From Odobenus rosmarus divergens (taxonomy: Eukaryota > Chordata > Mammalia > Carnivora > Odobenidae), in the NCBI RefSeq assembly GCF_000321225.1, contig NW_004450324.1, positions 728,622 through 792,621 of the forward strand: a DNA stretch of 64,000 nucleotides, in the 5' to 3' direction. Below, one piece after another: positions 1-10,935 of this stretch. Under the pieces are notes generated by a model, which was not told where the DNA came from, ran no database searches, and saw only the letters and a program-made list of their open reading frames with translations. The position numbers and the translations under genes are program-made. Each line of letters begins with the position of its first letter. The stretch's first letter is position 1.

Positions 1-879
1 TTATATTCTAATAGGACAGTAAATAGAGCTCCCTCCACCAATATATAATGTCAGGTGGTAAAAGCAAAAGGAGAAAACTAGAACAGGGTAAGAGGGATGA
101 GGGTGGGGTGGGAGTTGGGTTGCCTTTAGCTAGAGTTCCAGGAAGGCCTCTCTGATAAAGTGAACTCTTGAGTAGAGATTCAGATGGAGGGACTGAGCCA
201 GGAGGACATCTGAACTGCTTAAATAAGCACACATGATACTCACTGAGCATCTTCTAGGTATGAGAGATGGGAACACTAACAACCCCATCAGGCACATCCA
301 GGGAGTACATGGGGGCTGAGCTGGGGCAGGGGCCCAGAGCAAGGGCAGTTTTGGAGGACTTAAAAAATAGGATATCTCTAACTAGCTGTCTATCAGGCAT
401 CTATGCATCTGCATTATGTGCCTGTCAGTTGATCGATGGGTCCCTGATGCTTTGAAGCCTTCAGCTGAAGTTTTGAGGTATGCCCAGATTGAACTCTTGT
501 GTTTAACTGGGCTTGCAGAGGAGAATTCTGAAAACTTCATATGAGAATGCGAATGTCCTAAGAGATTCCTTTACCATAAGTTTCTTTTAAACGTTAATGT
601 ATGTTCTGGAGTGTCGCATCTCTCCACTGTTTGGGGAGAAAAATGCTATAAACTGCCTCTTTCCTTCCACCAAATGTATGTTACTTCCCCAAACCTTATT
701 ATGGATAAGGAAATTCATCTGACTTGAGTGGAAGGTAATGTTTTGATAGGGAGACTAATTAGCTGCCCCTCCCCCATCCAGTCCCCGCTCTGACCCTGGG
801 CCTGAAGCAAGATTTGCATGGTTTGGGTGCTCTGCTGAGTGTGGCTGACTAACACATGCATGGCTTTCCCTTTCTGCAG
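1..879. other. LRP2 intron sequence
   Basis: The left edge is inside an LRP2 intron. I see no coding exon or clear repeat before the acceptor at 879. Small open frames on both strands look random. Confidence 0.6.
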
Positions 880-970
880 CCATCGAAAGTCCTATCAACA
901 TGCCCCCCCCATGCAGGTGTATGTACGGAGGAAATTGCTATTTTGATGAGAATGACCTCCCCAAATGCAA
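880..970 (+). CDS. LRP2: LRP2 exon: first part of last EGF-like repeat
   Basis: The acceptor is tttctgcag and the donor gtaagt. The exon opens with the last two bases of a codon and closes with two bases (AA) of a Lys codon completed in the next exon. It encodes a cysteine-rich stretch with PCRC, GGNC and the acidic [10 protein letters not shown], typical of the last EGF repeat of megalin. Eight consecutive C bases at 903-910 encode Pro-Pro-Pro with the following A. Confidence 0.95.
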
Positions 971-3900
971 GTAAGTCTGAATGTTGAGGTCCAAGCTATA
1001 GGCCTTATCTCTTCTGGGGGAATTTGAGACAAAGTAGCCAGAAAAACAAGTACAGGAACCTTGCCAGTTCACTAATTTTCACATCTTAACCAGCTTCTCC
1101 AACTGTACTGCGCATAAGAATCATCTGGATCAAATGCCCATCTCCTTCACAGGGATTCTGCATTTCCAACACCCCCCTACCCCCCGCCAGGAGATGCCAC
1201 AGGATTGTGGGCCAACTCTAACAAGGGGTTAGAGAAGTGACAACCTCATTTTTCTACTCACCTGGTGGTGTTAATGATGCTAAGATTGTGGGAGACCAGC
1301 TCTTAGCAGTGTTACTGCTTCAGCACAAGCACTTGTGATGAGCAGAGACTGGGCCAAAGATTTGGAATAAAGGGAATTATGGAGAAAGCTTTAACATGGA
1401 GCAAGATAAATGGAGGTCTCTGAAAGTACTTAATGAATACGTGTCAGAGGAAAGAACACAATCATGGCTTCCAGGTTTATTCCTTTTTTTTTTTTTTTTA
1501 AAGATTTTATTTATTTATTTGACAGAGAGCAAGAGAGGGAACACAAGCAGGGGGAGTGGGAGAGGGAGAAGCAGGCTCCCCGCGGAGCAGGGAGCCCGAT
1601 GCGGGGCTTGATCCCACATGACCTGAGCCAAAGGCAGACGCTTAACGACTGAGCCACCCAGGCGCCTCCCAGTTTTATTCTTAACCAACTGAGCCACCCA
1701 GGCGCCCGCCCCCCAGTTTTATTCTTGAAGGGAGAATTCCGTAGAGTCGAGGAGATACCACGAGGTTTATTTGATGACCTGTAGGTGTCACGGCCACACC
1801 ACCGAAAGTGAATTTCAAAGTCAGATTGCCGTTTTTCTGCTCATCACCCCTTGGCAGAGTAAACAAAAGTCATGCAGGACACATTGACTGTTCTACACGT
1901 AATTTGCTCAGTCAAACCTCTCTCTACCTGAGGATGTGCTTGTAAAGAGCTATGGAAGCCTAGGGAGGCCACAGCTTGTGAGCAGTTCTTCTTTTACTTC
2001 CAGGTGTCCCAGTGGCTACATGGGAAAATACTGTGAAATAGGGCTTTCAAAAGGCGTCCCTCCAGGAACAAGTAAGTTTTAAGACCACGAGCAACCTGGA
2101 AAGGCCGGACAGCTCCTACGTTGAATGCTGTTTATATTCTGTTCAACTCAGTCTTTGAAGAATGATTGGTTCTGCCCCCAGCTTCCACCCTGAAGTCTTC
2201 CGGTTCCTTTCCCTTTCCATCTGCTCATACGGTCCCTTCTTCTTCCCTCTTTGATGGCAGCAGTGGCTTTGCTCTTGACAGTCATCCTGATCATCATCGT
2301 TGGAGCTTTGGCAGCGTTAGGATTTTTCCACTACAGGAGAACTGGCTCCCTTTTGCCTTCTCTGCCCAAGCTACCAAGGTCAGCTTCATTATGGGGAATA
2401 TTGATTTTAGAAGCCTGGGTGATGGGACCATGTGAATAATTTAGGTGTTGTTTTTTAAGTTAAAAAAGCACAGCATGCGGCTTACCTTTTCTGCAGAAAC
2501 AGAAAGTAGTGAACTTAAAGCTGTCATTTCAAATCACACTTCTTAATCAAATGCTTCTTTGAAGCCTGGGTGCGGATCACATTTTATAGTTTAAATGGTT
2601 GTGCCCACTGGTGGGCCTTCAGGTCCGACTGGAGCACAGTCTGTGGGATGGACCAGACTTTATTCCTGCAAGTGCCAAGTTGGCTCTCTCTTAGACCTCC
2701 AGCATTCAGGAATGTGCTTTAACACTTCCATGTAGGTGAGGCAACTTCCTACCATATTTGAGGTATAAATTCAGAGTGGGAATCCAGCCCTTCATTTAAG
2801 GAAGATTTCACAATACGGAGGAGAGGGTGCTATTGCAAAAGGTTGTTTAAAAAATCGCACATTGTTTCAATTACTTTTCAGCTTAAGCAGTCTAGTTAAA
2901 TCCTCTGAAAATGGAAATGGGGTGACCTTCAGATCGGGAGCGGATGTTAACATGGACATTGGAGTATCTGGTTTTGGGCCTGAGTCTGTTATTGACCGCT
3001 CAATGGTGATGGTGAGTGGGGTTGTAAATGATGGTTTGAAGGTTGCCATTTTTACTGTTTTATAAAAGAAACACTTTTTTTTAACCTAGAAAAAAAAAAA
3101 TGAAACAGTATGCCTCTCAAAATAGTCTTTACAAAATTAGAAACATTAAGTTTGTTGCAGAAAGGTCTCTAAAAATATTAGTAATAAAATTGAACTCTAC
3201 CCCTGCTCTAAGTCACAGTTGAATCCTAAACAGGGTTAAGTTTAATGGGAATCTTAAACAGTCTTAAGTTTTTTGGGAGAGGGGAGAAAGAGGGCATGTT
3301 TTTATTTGGTGACTCTTTGTATGTGAAAGGAAGGGGTAGGGAAATATGTTTCCTAGTCTCATATATTTCCCCACCGATGTAAAATATTGACAGAATAAGC
3401 AGTGATTTTAGAGTCACTGGTTGGTTCAAATCACAGTTCTGCTACCTTCTAACGATGTAATGGTAGGCACGAGCTTGATCACTCTGACCCTCAACTGTGC
3501 CCATCTGTAAAATGGGTACAGTAATACCTCTTGTGAGGACCAAATGGCTGCTTTATGAGTGGACTAGTACAGTCTCTATAATCAGTACTGGACAGTCATT
3601 TTCAGTATTCTGCCTTTCCCCCAAATCTTTCATGTTTGCCCCTGCATAAAAGTACAATATTACCCATTCTTTCCTCTTTCCCATCTCCCTCTTCTCCTCT
3701 TCGCTCTTCCATCACCCACTCTTTCCTCTGTTGTGCAAACCCAGTCCCCAAGTGAATTATTTGTAGTAAGGAGCCAAAGACAACGTGGATATACGGAGAG
3801 CGTTTCTGTTTTCTTGATCTGCTAAATGAGTGCATTTGTTAACTTCGTGTAATGGGTTGCCATATGGAGACCTTGTGTCTCCTGCCCTTTTTTTTGGATA

Positions 3901-6900
3901 AGTTCTTTTTGGGTAAATTTGGCATAGTACCTGGTATTTCTCCAGGTGTGAGGAGGGCACCTTCCTTTGTGTATAAACCAGATATTTATATTTTTTTCTC
4001 CATCAGAGTGAAAACTTTGCCATGGAGATGGGGAAGCAGCCCATAATATTTGAAAACCCGATGTATGCATCCAGGGACAGTGATGTCAAAGTGGTTCAGC
4101 CAGCCCAGGTGAGAAATCAGCCCTTTCTTTTAGGTGCTGCTGCTGTCGGATCTTGTTCTATTGAATAATACCCTCTTAGGGTTCTCCCAACTTATCCTCG
4201 AGTGGAAGGAAACACCGTGTTCCATTCTTCAGCTTGGCTATATGCAGTCACAGGACTGACCCAAGGATATGACACCAACTTGTGTTTGCATAGTTGCCAG
4301 GGTTTAGCGACCCTTCTTGGGGTGCTGACCAAGAGCCTTTTCATTCTGAGTGGTCAAAGCAAGAATTAGGAGTCCATTCAGGGGCTTGGCAGGCAGTGCC
4401 TGGCACACACAGCTCTCTGTAAATATTTGTGAAATGAACAAGTGAATGATTGTCAGGTCATTATGTAGAGATTTTTGGGACTGGATATACACTCTGGGCT
4501 TTTATTGGTATCACAAGGGTGTTATTTGAGGTGACCTCCCTATGCTTGCCTTCCCCATACTTTTCTGAAAAGTACAAAAGTCTGTAGAATTGATAGGCAG
4601 ATCTCTCAATTTACTTCGGTGCAGCCCTATTGCTCCTCTTTAAGAGGAGCAGGGAGATGACATAGGCGTATAGATAAAGGGAAAGAACTTTTCATGGGAT
4701 CTGGATCAGTAGCTCCCACACCACTTCTACTTCCTGTCAACTATTAGTCTGTCCTTCCTTTGTCCAAACAACTAGAGCCTTTGTGAGATACGGTTTCATT
4801 GTTAATGCCTAAACTTCTTTTGAAATCGTAAGATGCAGTACCTTTTAAATATAGAAGTGTTTATTTTATGAATAGCTTTCCTAAGATCAGAAATAGTTGC
4901 ATCTTGAAAGTGTTTTGTCTCATCCTTTGATATCCAGATAGCAAAAATCTAATCACATGATAAAATAGATGTGGCATCTTATTTGGCATTTTCACTTGAA
5001 GTAAAATGAGGCCATGTTTACAAACATATCCACATTTGAGAAGAAATGAAAGAGTGAATGTAAAAATATAGGAAAAAGAGTGAATTTTTTGCCTTGTAAT
5101 TTAATTATATATTCATAATATATTAATTATATATTCATAATAATTAAGAGGGAACCTTGGAGTCACATGAATGTTACAGAAAAATGTCTAGAGGGCTATT
5201 AATTCCATTATGCCTCTTGCTTCAGACATTCAACCTCTTATAAGCAGTGCTCTCAGATTATTAATTTTATTCTAAATATCCAAAAATAAGATTCTCAGTT
5301 CTCCGAGTTAGGGAATAATTCATGCTGTTCCTTTAGGATTTGGTTGCCAATATACAACCAGAGTTGTTTATCTAAAAATATGGTCAACAGTGGGAATAAA
5401 GTAGTACAGAGAACACAATAAAATTGTCATTACTAAGTGAGAGTGTAACTGTGATGCGTGTTTTTGCCTCCCAGGATTAAGGCATGACGTAGATGACCTA
5501 GTGATTGGTGCTCCTGATTTGGGGGAGATTGGAACGGTGTTTAGTCCTGGGCCATGGGATTAGTCTCCTAAAAGAAAAATAGTGCCTGGCCATGTCTGTA
5601 GGAAAGCAAGGCAGTAAAGAGAACCAAAGAGTTGATCGAAACTTCACAGCCAAGATTCTTTCAAAACTGGAGAATGTCCTTTAATACACACACAGGTGAC
5701 TGTATCTGGAAATGTGGATAACCAGAACTATGGAAGGCCCATAAACCCTTCTGAAATAGCTCCGGACACAAAGCCGACTTCCCCTAGTGCTGATGGAACT
5801 CAGGTAACAGTGTCTGGCTATGGAAATGATACGGGATTTGCAAAGGGCTTAGGAATTGCTGGGTCTACTAATACCAGGGGAGACTAGGGAGACCCTAATA
5901 GGCTCACAGACTCAAGATATGTAGGCAGTTAATAAAGATAATTTTTAAAAAATAATAAATTGAAAAACTTTCCACAGCTAAAGCCACATTTCTAATGTTG
6001 ATTGAGACAGGAATGATATTCCTTGTGACATGGGAGATCATACAGAAAACCAGAGGTGCTTGATTTTAGAGAATGACTTAGTAAAAAGAAAGGGCTCCCT
6101 GTGTCAAGGATACATGTAGAAGACCGTTTCCTTTTTTATGTAATGCAATTTTTCTGTAGTGTACATCTTTGTTCCCTGAATAATGTCCTGTGCTCCTAGC
6201 TCTACTGCTGTTACCTATATTCACCACGAGATGGCACTAATTTATACTCTCTTCATCTAGCCATCTATCCATCCAACTATCCATCCAACCAACCAATATT
6301 TTTGCCTTCAGTGTGCCAGGCACAGGGTTCAACACTGGAGATTAAAAGAAAAAAAGACCTTTAATGGAACTTCTCTATCATGCCTTCAGGCACTTTGAAA
6401 TTTTTAGACTATGTGGTCTACAGAAAGTCAATACATATATTTGATATAAAATTCTGTGTTAATGTATAATCTATCACTAGTTTTAATAGATACGTATGAA
6501 GCTAAATAAGATCTAGCTGTCTGATTCTGCTAATGAGGGGCGCATGGGTGGCTCAGTCGGTTAAGCCTCCCACTCTTGTTTTTGGCTCAGGCCATGACCT
6601 CAGGGTCTTGAGATCAAGCCCTGTGTCAGACTCCAGCGTCAGGCTCCGTGCTGGGCATGGAGCCTGCTTAAGATCCTCTCTCCTCCTCCCTTCACCCCTC
6701 TCTCTCTCAAAAAAAAACAAAAACAAAAAAAAAACAAAAAACTGATGCTAATGAAGAGCTTGTAACAGAGATCTGTCTACCTTTTTATATTTTATGTACT
6801 AATTCCTTCTTACACACACAACGAGACACATACAAATGTTGTTTTAGAAAGGAATTTTCAGTTTCATATTTTTCAAGGGACTGAATTTTTTTTTCTTTAG

Positions 6901-9489
6901 GCCACATTTAAAACTGGATTTTGGAGATAAATTTTCCACAGACCCCAAAATACTTGAATGTCACAAGTCTTGAATGTCACAATGTCATGTTTCTTGAATG
7001 TACCCTGAGCCTGACTCAACCCCAAGGCAATGCCAGATTTATTTTATATTCTCTGCTTAATTTTTTTCCCAGTCCTTTTCAAGTCTCATGATCCTCTTCA
7101 CTAGACAGAGCTCTGTCCCAGCCTGAGCAGGAAGGGGAGTGTGGTGGGGGTGCTGCAGCCTCTCACCTGCTCATCTTTTTTTTTTTTTTTTTAATTTTTT
7201 TTTTAAGATTTTATTTATTTATTTGAGAGAGAGAGAGAGCACATGAGGGGGGGAGGGTCAGAGGGAGAAGCAGACTCCCTGCTGAGCAGGGAGCCCGATG
7301 CGGGACTCGATCCCGGGACTCCAGGATCATGACTTGAGCCGAAGGCAGTCGCTTAACCAACTGAGCCACCCAGGCGCCCCTCACCTGCTCATCTTATCAT
7401 CAGAAGCAAAATGAACACTGAAAGACTTTTCAAATGAGAGTGGATCTTCACCCATTGTAATCCCTTTCTTTCTCATCTTCATTTTTGCAGTGTGTCGGCT
7501 CTTCCTCTTACTTTTATTTCTTTTTATCAGTTGAGGCTGAGACCCTCTAAGGTCTGTTCTGCATGGAATATCCACTGATCTCCCTGTATCGGTTGTCTCC
7601 TGGGCACTGAGAAAGCAGCTTAAAGCCATAGAGGCACTTGGTTAGGATCTCCCTAGTTTAACGTTAATGTACCAAAGAGGCTCACAAATCTTTCACCAGT
7701 AAATCAGCTCAAAGGACTCAAATCTAGGAACATGAATTCCTCTGACTCAGTTGTATCATTTTCCAAAATCCTGTTGATATTTCCCAAGGAGAGAGCAATG
7801 AAAATCACCACAGTTCCTCTTGTTAGTAATTGCTTGCATAAGTGTAAGCTTCCCAAGGCCAGGCTCTTGACCTGAATGTGTTCCTCTTTCTCTTGGTGGC
7901 GGTCATGTACGGAGTAGGTGCTCACTTACATGTGAGTTACGGTGAATGGTCTTCTGTGGTCATGTGCCCCCCACTCCTTCACATGTTGGCCCCCTACTTT
8001 GGCAGAGCAAGAGATACCCCTAAAACATATGGGCTACCTTAGCTACCTGCTGGAGTAGGGTGTCTGTTCCCTGGCTTTCTCTTCCCTTGTCTCCTTCCAT
8101 TGGGCAGCCAGAGCTGTGTCCAGCACGGGCACCATGGGCAGCTTTTCAGCAAGACCCAGGCTACTCACCATCATCTACAGTGATTTCTCTTTGGCTTCTT
8201 CAGTCTGATGGGCCTCAGAGTCCTATAACCATTGCCTACTCTTCCACCTACAATTCAGTTATATGAGCTTGCTGTGACTCTTGTTTCCTCATCTGTAACA
8301 TAAGAGCACCTACTGGGCGCCTGGGTGGCTCAGTTGGTTAAGCGACTGCCTTCGGCTCAGGTCATGATCCTGGAGTCTTGGGATCGAGTCCCACATCAGG
8401 CTCCCTGCTCAGAGGCGAGTCTGCTTCTCCCTCTGACCCGCCCCCGCCTCATGCTCTCTCTCTCATTCTCTCTCTCAAATAAATAAATCTTTAAAAAAAA
8501 AAAAAAGAGCACCTACCTCACAGAGCTGCCAGGAAGGTAAATTGGGAAACTTGTAGACTAACACCCTATATCTAATAAACTCTCAATAAATGCTTTTTTT
8601 TGTTATCACTATGGTATTTTGATTACAGGAGGAAATGATGAGAAGGGATATGCTTGTTTTGACCAAGGATCAAAACACCATTTTAGGAAATGGGAGTTCC
8701 AAGCTGGCTTTTTCCTTAATTTTCGGTAGCCCCCAAAGAAATCTTGCCTCTGTCAGAGCTTCTAGATTGTAGAGGCACAGATTCTGTCAACTCTATATGT
8801 CAAATCAAGGAAATGTTTTGAAATTTATTAGATGAAAAGAGTCCAAAGACTTTTCAGTTTCAGTTTGTTTCAGTTTGGGGACCATCTGAGGAAGAACTGA
8901 ACAGTTTACTGCAGGGGCCGGTCACATGGTCCCAGGTCCAAATTTGCTTTGTCCTTTACGAAGAAGACATTTTAAAACTTATGCCGGTGGGGAGTGCGGG
9001 GGTGGGTATCAAATCTATGCCAAAAAAATTCCATTACTGAAGGTTTTCTGTTTCCCCTTTTTCATTTAGGCAACAATATGGAATATCTTCAAACGAAAAC
9101 CAAAACCAACCACCAACTTTGAAAATCCAATCTACGCAGAGGTAATTGTTGACCATTTGTCTTAGCACAAGCATTTGGCATTCTTCCTTAGCAATCTCTT
9201 GCTTGGCTAAATGGGATATGCACTCAGATGATCCTGAGGAAACCGTCAAAGATTCATTTTCTTCGCACAAAACTGTTTCTAGTCATGTTGGGGGAATAAA
9301 TGGCTGATCTGTGTTTCATTGTGGTCTTAGATGGAGAATGAACAGAAGGAGGGCGAGGCTGTGACTCCAACTCCAGCACCTTCTCCTCCCACTAAAAGTT
9401 CTCCGAGAGGCCCAGTGCCAACCTACACTGCGACAGAAGACACTTTCATAGACACCGCAACCCTTGTTAGAGAAGACTCTGAGGTATAG
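880..9489 (+). CDS. LRP2: LRP2 (megalin), last eight coding exons, 3' part of gene
   Basis: This is the 3' end of megalin, the giant LDL-receptor-family endocytic receptor of proximal tubule, neuroepithelium and other absorptive epithelia. The eight exons are 880-970, 2004-2071, 2261-2378, 2882-3011, 4007-4108, 5696-5803, 9070-9141 and 9331-9489. All have AG/GT borders and their phases join into one frame. They encode the last EGF-like repeat, a hydrophobic helix of about 22 residues followed by HYRR (stop-transfer), and a tail of about 206 residues. In the tail are FENPMY and FENPIY (NPxY signals that bind Dab2/ARH-type adaptors), an NQNY element and a final DSEV (class I PDZ ligand). Human megalin has a tail of about 209 residues with the same motifs in the same order. 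The upstream exons lie left of the window. It converges on DHRS9. Identification is secure; splicing is predicted, not observed. Confidence 0.97.
1085..1230. repeat. Possible MER5-type fragment in LRP2 intron
   Basis: It contains cataagaatcatctggatc and ggattctgcatttccaac, resembling the MER5 interior. Weak. Confidence 0.3.
1483..1667 (-). mobile_element. CAN-SINE (SINEC), tRNA-derived
   Basis: It has a poly-T/A tail, an AGATTTTATTTATTT signature, a purine-rich middle and a tRNA-like head ending CTGAGCCACCCAGGCGCC. The left flank ccaggtttattcc (1471-1483) is repeated as ccagttttattc at 1669-1680. It lies in an LRP2 intron. Confidence 0.9.
1681..1713 (-). mobile_element. Orphan SINE head fragment
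   Basis: Only ttaaccaactgagccaccc and the following ggcgccc of a SINE head are present, abutting the previous SINE. It is followed by a third copy of ccagttttattc at 1713-1724. It looks like a second, severely truncated copy or a local duplication. Confidence 0.7.
2004..2071 (+). CDS. LRP2: LRP2 exon: end of EGF repeat and juxtamembrane segment
   Basis: The acceptor is ttacttccag and the donor gtaagt. It completes the Lys codon and encodes [11 protein letters not shown], the closing half of the EGF repeat, then a short linker ending VPPGT before the membrane helix. It is 68 bases long and ends with the first base of a codon, so the next exon must supply two bases. Confidence 0.95.
2261..2378 (+). 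CDS. LRP2: LRP2 exon: transmembrane helix and start of tail
   Basis: The acceptor follows a pyrimidine-rich run and ends ggcag; the donor is gtcagc. It encodes an aliphatic membrane helix ending LGFF, then [16 protein letters not shown]. The acceptor is a NAGNAG pair (cagcag at 2258-2263). Using the first AG gives Thr-Val at the junction; using the second gives Met and is one codon shorter. Compared with the human sequence as I recall it, one Ala at the start of the helix is absent. Confidence 0.93.
2882..3011 (+). CDS. LRP2: LRP2 exon: proximal cytoplasmic tail
   Basis: The acceptor is ttacttttcag and the donor gtgagt. It encodes [16 protein letters not shown] and a Gly/Asp-rich stretch ending in DRSMVM, closely matching the membrane-proximal megalin tail. 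The exon ends on a codon boundary. Confidence 0.95.
3395..3595 (+). repeat. MIR element in LRP2 intron
   Basis: It contains ggttcaaatcacagttctgc, catctgtaaaatgggtacag and taatacctcttgtgagga, matching the MIR body in + orientation. Confidence 0.65.
4007..4108 (+). CDS. LRP2: LRP2 exon: tail with first FENPxY endocytic motif
   Basis: It is 34 whole codons between ctccatcag and gtgaga. It encodes [20 protein letters not shown] and then a charged stretch ending VVQPAQ. FENPMY is the first NPxY signal, bound by PTB-domain adaptors for clathrin entry. As a whole-codon exon it could be skipped without shifting the frame, which would remove that signal. Confidence 0.96.
5099..5145. repeat. A/T-rich tandem duplication in LRP2 intron
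   Basis: The unit ttaattatatattcataa occurs twice, about 22 bases apart. Confidence 0.85.
5696..5803 (+). CDS. LRP2: LRP2 exon: middle tail
   Basis: It is 36 whole codons between acacacag and gtaaca. It starts [20 protein letters not shown] and ends SADGTQ, matching the human megalin middle tail, which holds the non-canonical NxNY element. The frame stays open past the donor into the intron as far as 5887 (see the intron-retention entry). Confidence 0.95.
5804..5936 (+). other. Open intron extension of LRP2 with stop and nearby AATAAA
   Basis: Directly after the donor at 5804 the LRP2 frame stays open for 27 codons to a TAG at 5885-5887, and AATAAA lies at 5931-5936. The first intronic codons read VTVSGYGND, echoing the start of the exon just ended (VTVSGNVDN). 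If the intron were retained, the product would keep the first FENPxY but lose the second and the PDZ ligand. The reading is direct; use in vivo is speculative. Confidence 0.3.
6537..6741 (+). mobile_element. CAN-SINE, older subfamily
   Basis: It starts ggggcgcatgggtggctcag and has an interrupted A-rich tail. Flanks share a CTGATGCTAATGA-like duplication (near 6524-6537 and 6741-6755). It lies in the large LRP2 intron. Confidence 0.88.
7177..7380 (-). mobile_element. CAN-SINE with perfect target-site duplication
   Basis: It is a full-length minus-strand element with a long poly-T. The duplication tcacctgctcatct occurs at 7163-7176 and 7381-7394. The middle is of the GAGAGAGCACATGAGG type. Confidence 0.95.
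8230..8610 (+). repeat. MIR element split by a SINE
   Basis: Before the SINE, cctcatctgtaacataagagc; after it, cctacctcacagagctgcc and ctcaataaatgc. These are the classical 3' half of MIR in + orientation. Confidence 0.65.
8314..8504 (+). mobile_element. CAN-SINE inserted into a MIR
   Basis: It starts gggcgcctgggtggctcag and ends in an A tail. The duplication aagagcacctac is at 8302-8313 and 8505-8516. The flanks join into a MIR (8230-8610). Confidence 0.95.
9070..9141 (+). CDS. LRP2: LRP2 exon: tail with second FENPxY motif
   Basis: It is 24 whole codons between tttcatttag and gtaatt. It encodes [21 protein letters not shown]. The basic FKRK stretch and FENPIY match the distal endocytic motif of megalin. 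It is also frame-neutral if skipped. Confidence 0.96.
9331..9489 (+). CDS. LRP2: LRP2 terminal coding exon with PDZ ligand
   Basis: The acceptor is gtggtcttag; the exon has 52 codons and a TAG at 9487-9489. It starts [10 protein letters not shown], has a Pro/Ser-rich middle ([10 protein letters not shown]) that can serve SH3-type partners, then TYTATEDTF and a final DSEV that fits a class I PDZ ligand. The PPPSP element of the human tail, reported as a GSK3 phosphosite, is not intact here. Confidence 0.96.
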   Translation: MENEQKEGEAVTPTPAPSPPTKSSPRGPVPTYTATEDTFIDTATLVREDSEV

Positions 9490-10746
9490 CCATGCCAGCT
9501 AGGTAGGGAATAATTAGAAACACACTTTTGCACATATATTTTTTACAAACAGATGAAGAGAAAGTTAACATTCAGTACTTTATTAAAAAAAATATATATT
9601 TTTTCCCGGTTTGCCTATAGTTGGAAATGTCCATGGAAACTCTGCCTTGTGTGTCTTTTTTTTTTTTTTTAATGCCATCTCCTATTTTTACAAATAATTA
9701 TCACAGTGTACTATATGTATATCTTTGCACTGAAGCTATCTGAAGGTGATTCTATAAATATATTGTACATTTGTAAATTTGGAAAGATTATCACATCATT
9801 AAATTTGCTGATAAACATACTGCTGAATTGGTTGGTGATCATTATAGAAAATGATCCAACAAGGAAAGGAATTGACTTGGGGCCTTTAGCCATGTCTAAA
9901 GAGGGATTACCACTCCTATTCCCTATAGGATTATCCAGGAAAGAAATCCAGGCCCCACTCTTGGGTCCATTTTTTTTTCCATGCCTTGGCACTTAATGTT
10001 CAACATTTGTTCAACATTACCTGTAACCTGAGTAGCAGGCATATTGATAGAGGGTGCTGTGTGTTGTATGGACATCTGGATCTGACTATAGCTGCCTCAG
10101 ATAATGCAGAAGGTAGAAAACCAATTCAGTGACACCCTTCTGCATATTTGTGCTGTCTAGCCAGAACAATTTCATATGTGTTACCTCACTAGCTGCCAAG
10201 TCAACATTTTTATTTGCGACGTTGGTGAGAAAGTCATGTGTTATGAAGTGCAAGTGTCCTGCAAAGAGTTTGCTATCTAATCGAATGAACTCTTTTGCCT
10301 GATGGAACCTAGGGTGATTTCCGTCCTTCCTGGCCTCTCAGGTGGTTACCTACCCCGGACACTGGAGCTCGGCCGCTGAATCACTAAAACCAAATCTGTG
10401 TCTTCATCAAGTATGGTGCAAAACAAATACCAGTTAAGCAAAGCCTCAGCTGGGTTTTCGTTTCTGTGTGTGAAAATATCATTATAATGACTATTTATTT
10501 CCTCAGTTGAACATGAATAGAAAGGGAAACCGTTCTTCTTGGAACTCCCCCCCCCCCCGCTTTTTTTAAGGTCCTTTTGGCTAAATCATGCATTTGTACT
10601 GGAATGTACTGTAGAGCCTAGATTTTTCTCTTGAATAGTGGGTATAGTCTCCACAATGGGAACCATGGCAGGAATATACAATTTCCATACTACGTAGCAT
10701 TTCTGTTTCTCTGTGCTAATATTGCACATTTTTAAAACCATGAGTG

Positions 10747-10770
10747 AATGGATGGATGGATGGATGGATG
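10747..10770. repeat. (GGAT)n short repeat in LRP2 3'UTR
   Basis: Five to six GGAT units within the predicted untranslated region. Confidence 0.9.
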
Positions 10771-10906
10771 AAACATGTACTACTGATTATTTTATTACTG
10801 AGTTCTCAAAATATTTGTGGCTCATATTTTGGGAGCTTATTATAATTTTTTTGAAATGTACTTTGATTAGAAAAGCAAATGGAAATGATGCTGCTGAGAA
10901 ATTTCT

Positions 10907-10912
10907 AATAAA
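10907..10912 (+). promoter_or_regulatory. LRP2: LRP2 polyadenylation signal AATAAA
   Basis: Canonical AATAAA about 1.4 kb after the stop codon, followed within 30 bases by a T/G-rich element. It is the best candidate for the main LRP2 poly(A) site. Confidence 0.7.
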
Positions 10913-10935
10913 TGTGTATTTTATCAGACTTCTTT

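Larger units (their letters stand above)
9490..10935 (+). other. LRP2: LRP2 3' untranslated region
   Basis: This is an A/T-rich stretch after the LRP2 stop with no open frame of note. It holds a poly-T run near 9655, a C run near 10546 and a GGAT-type repeat at 10747-10770. It ends shortly after AATAAA at 10907-10912, where the next bases (tcttctttggtgtgcttctt) are T/G-rich as expected downstream of a cleavage site. The length of about 1.4 kb is plausible for the long megalin 3'UTR. Confidence 0.75.
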
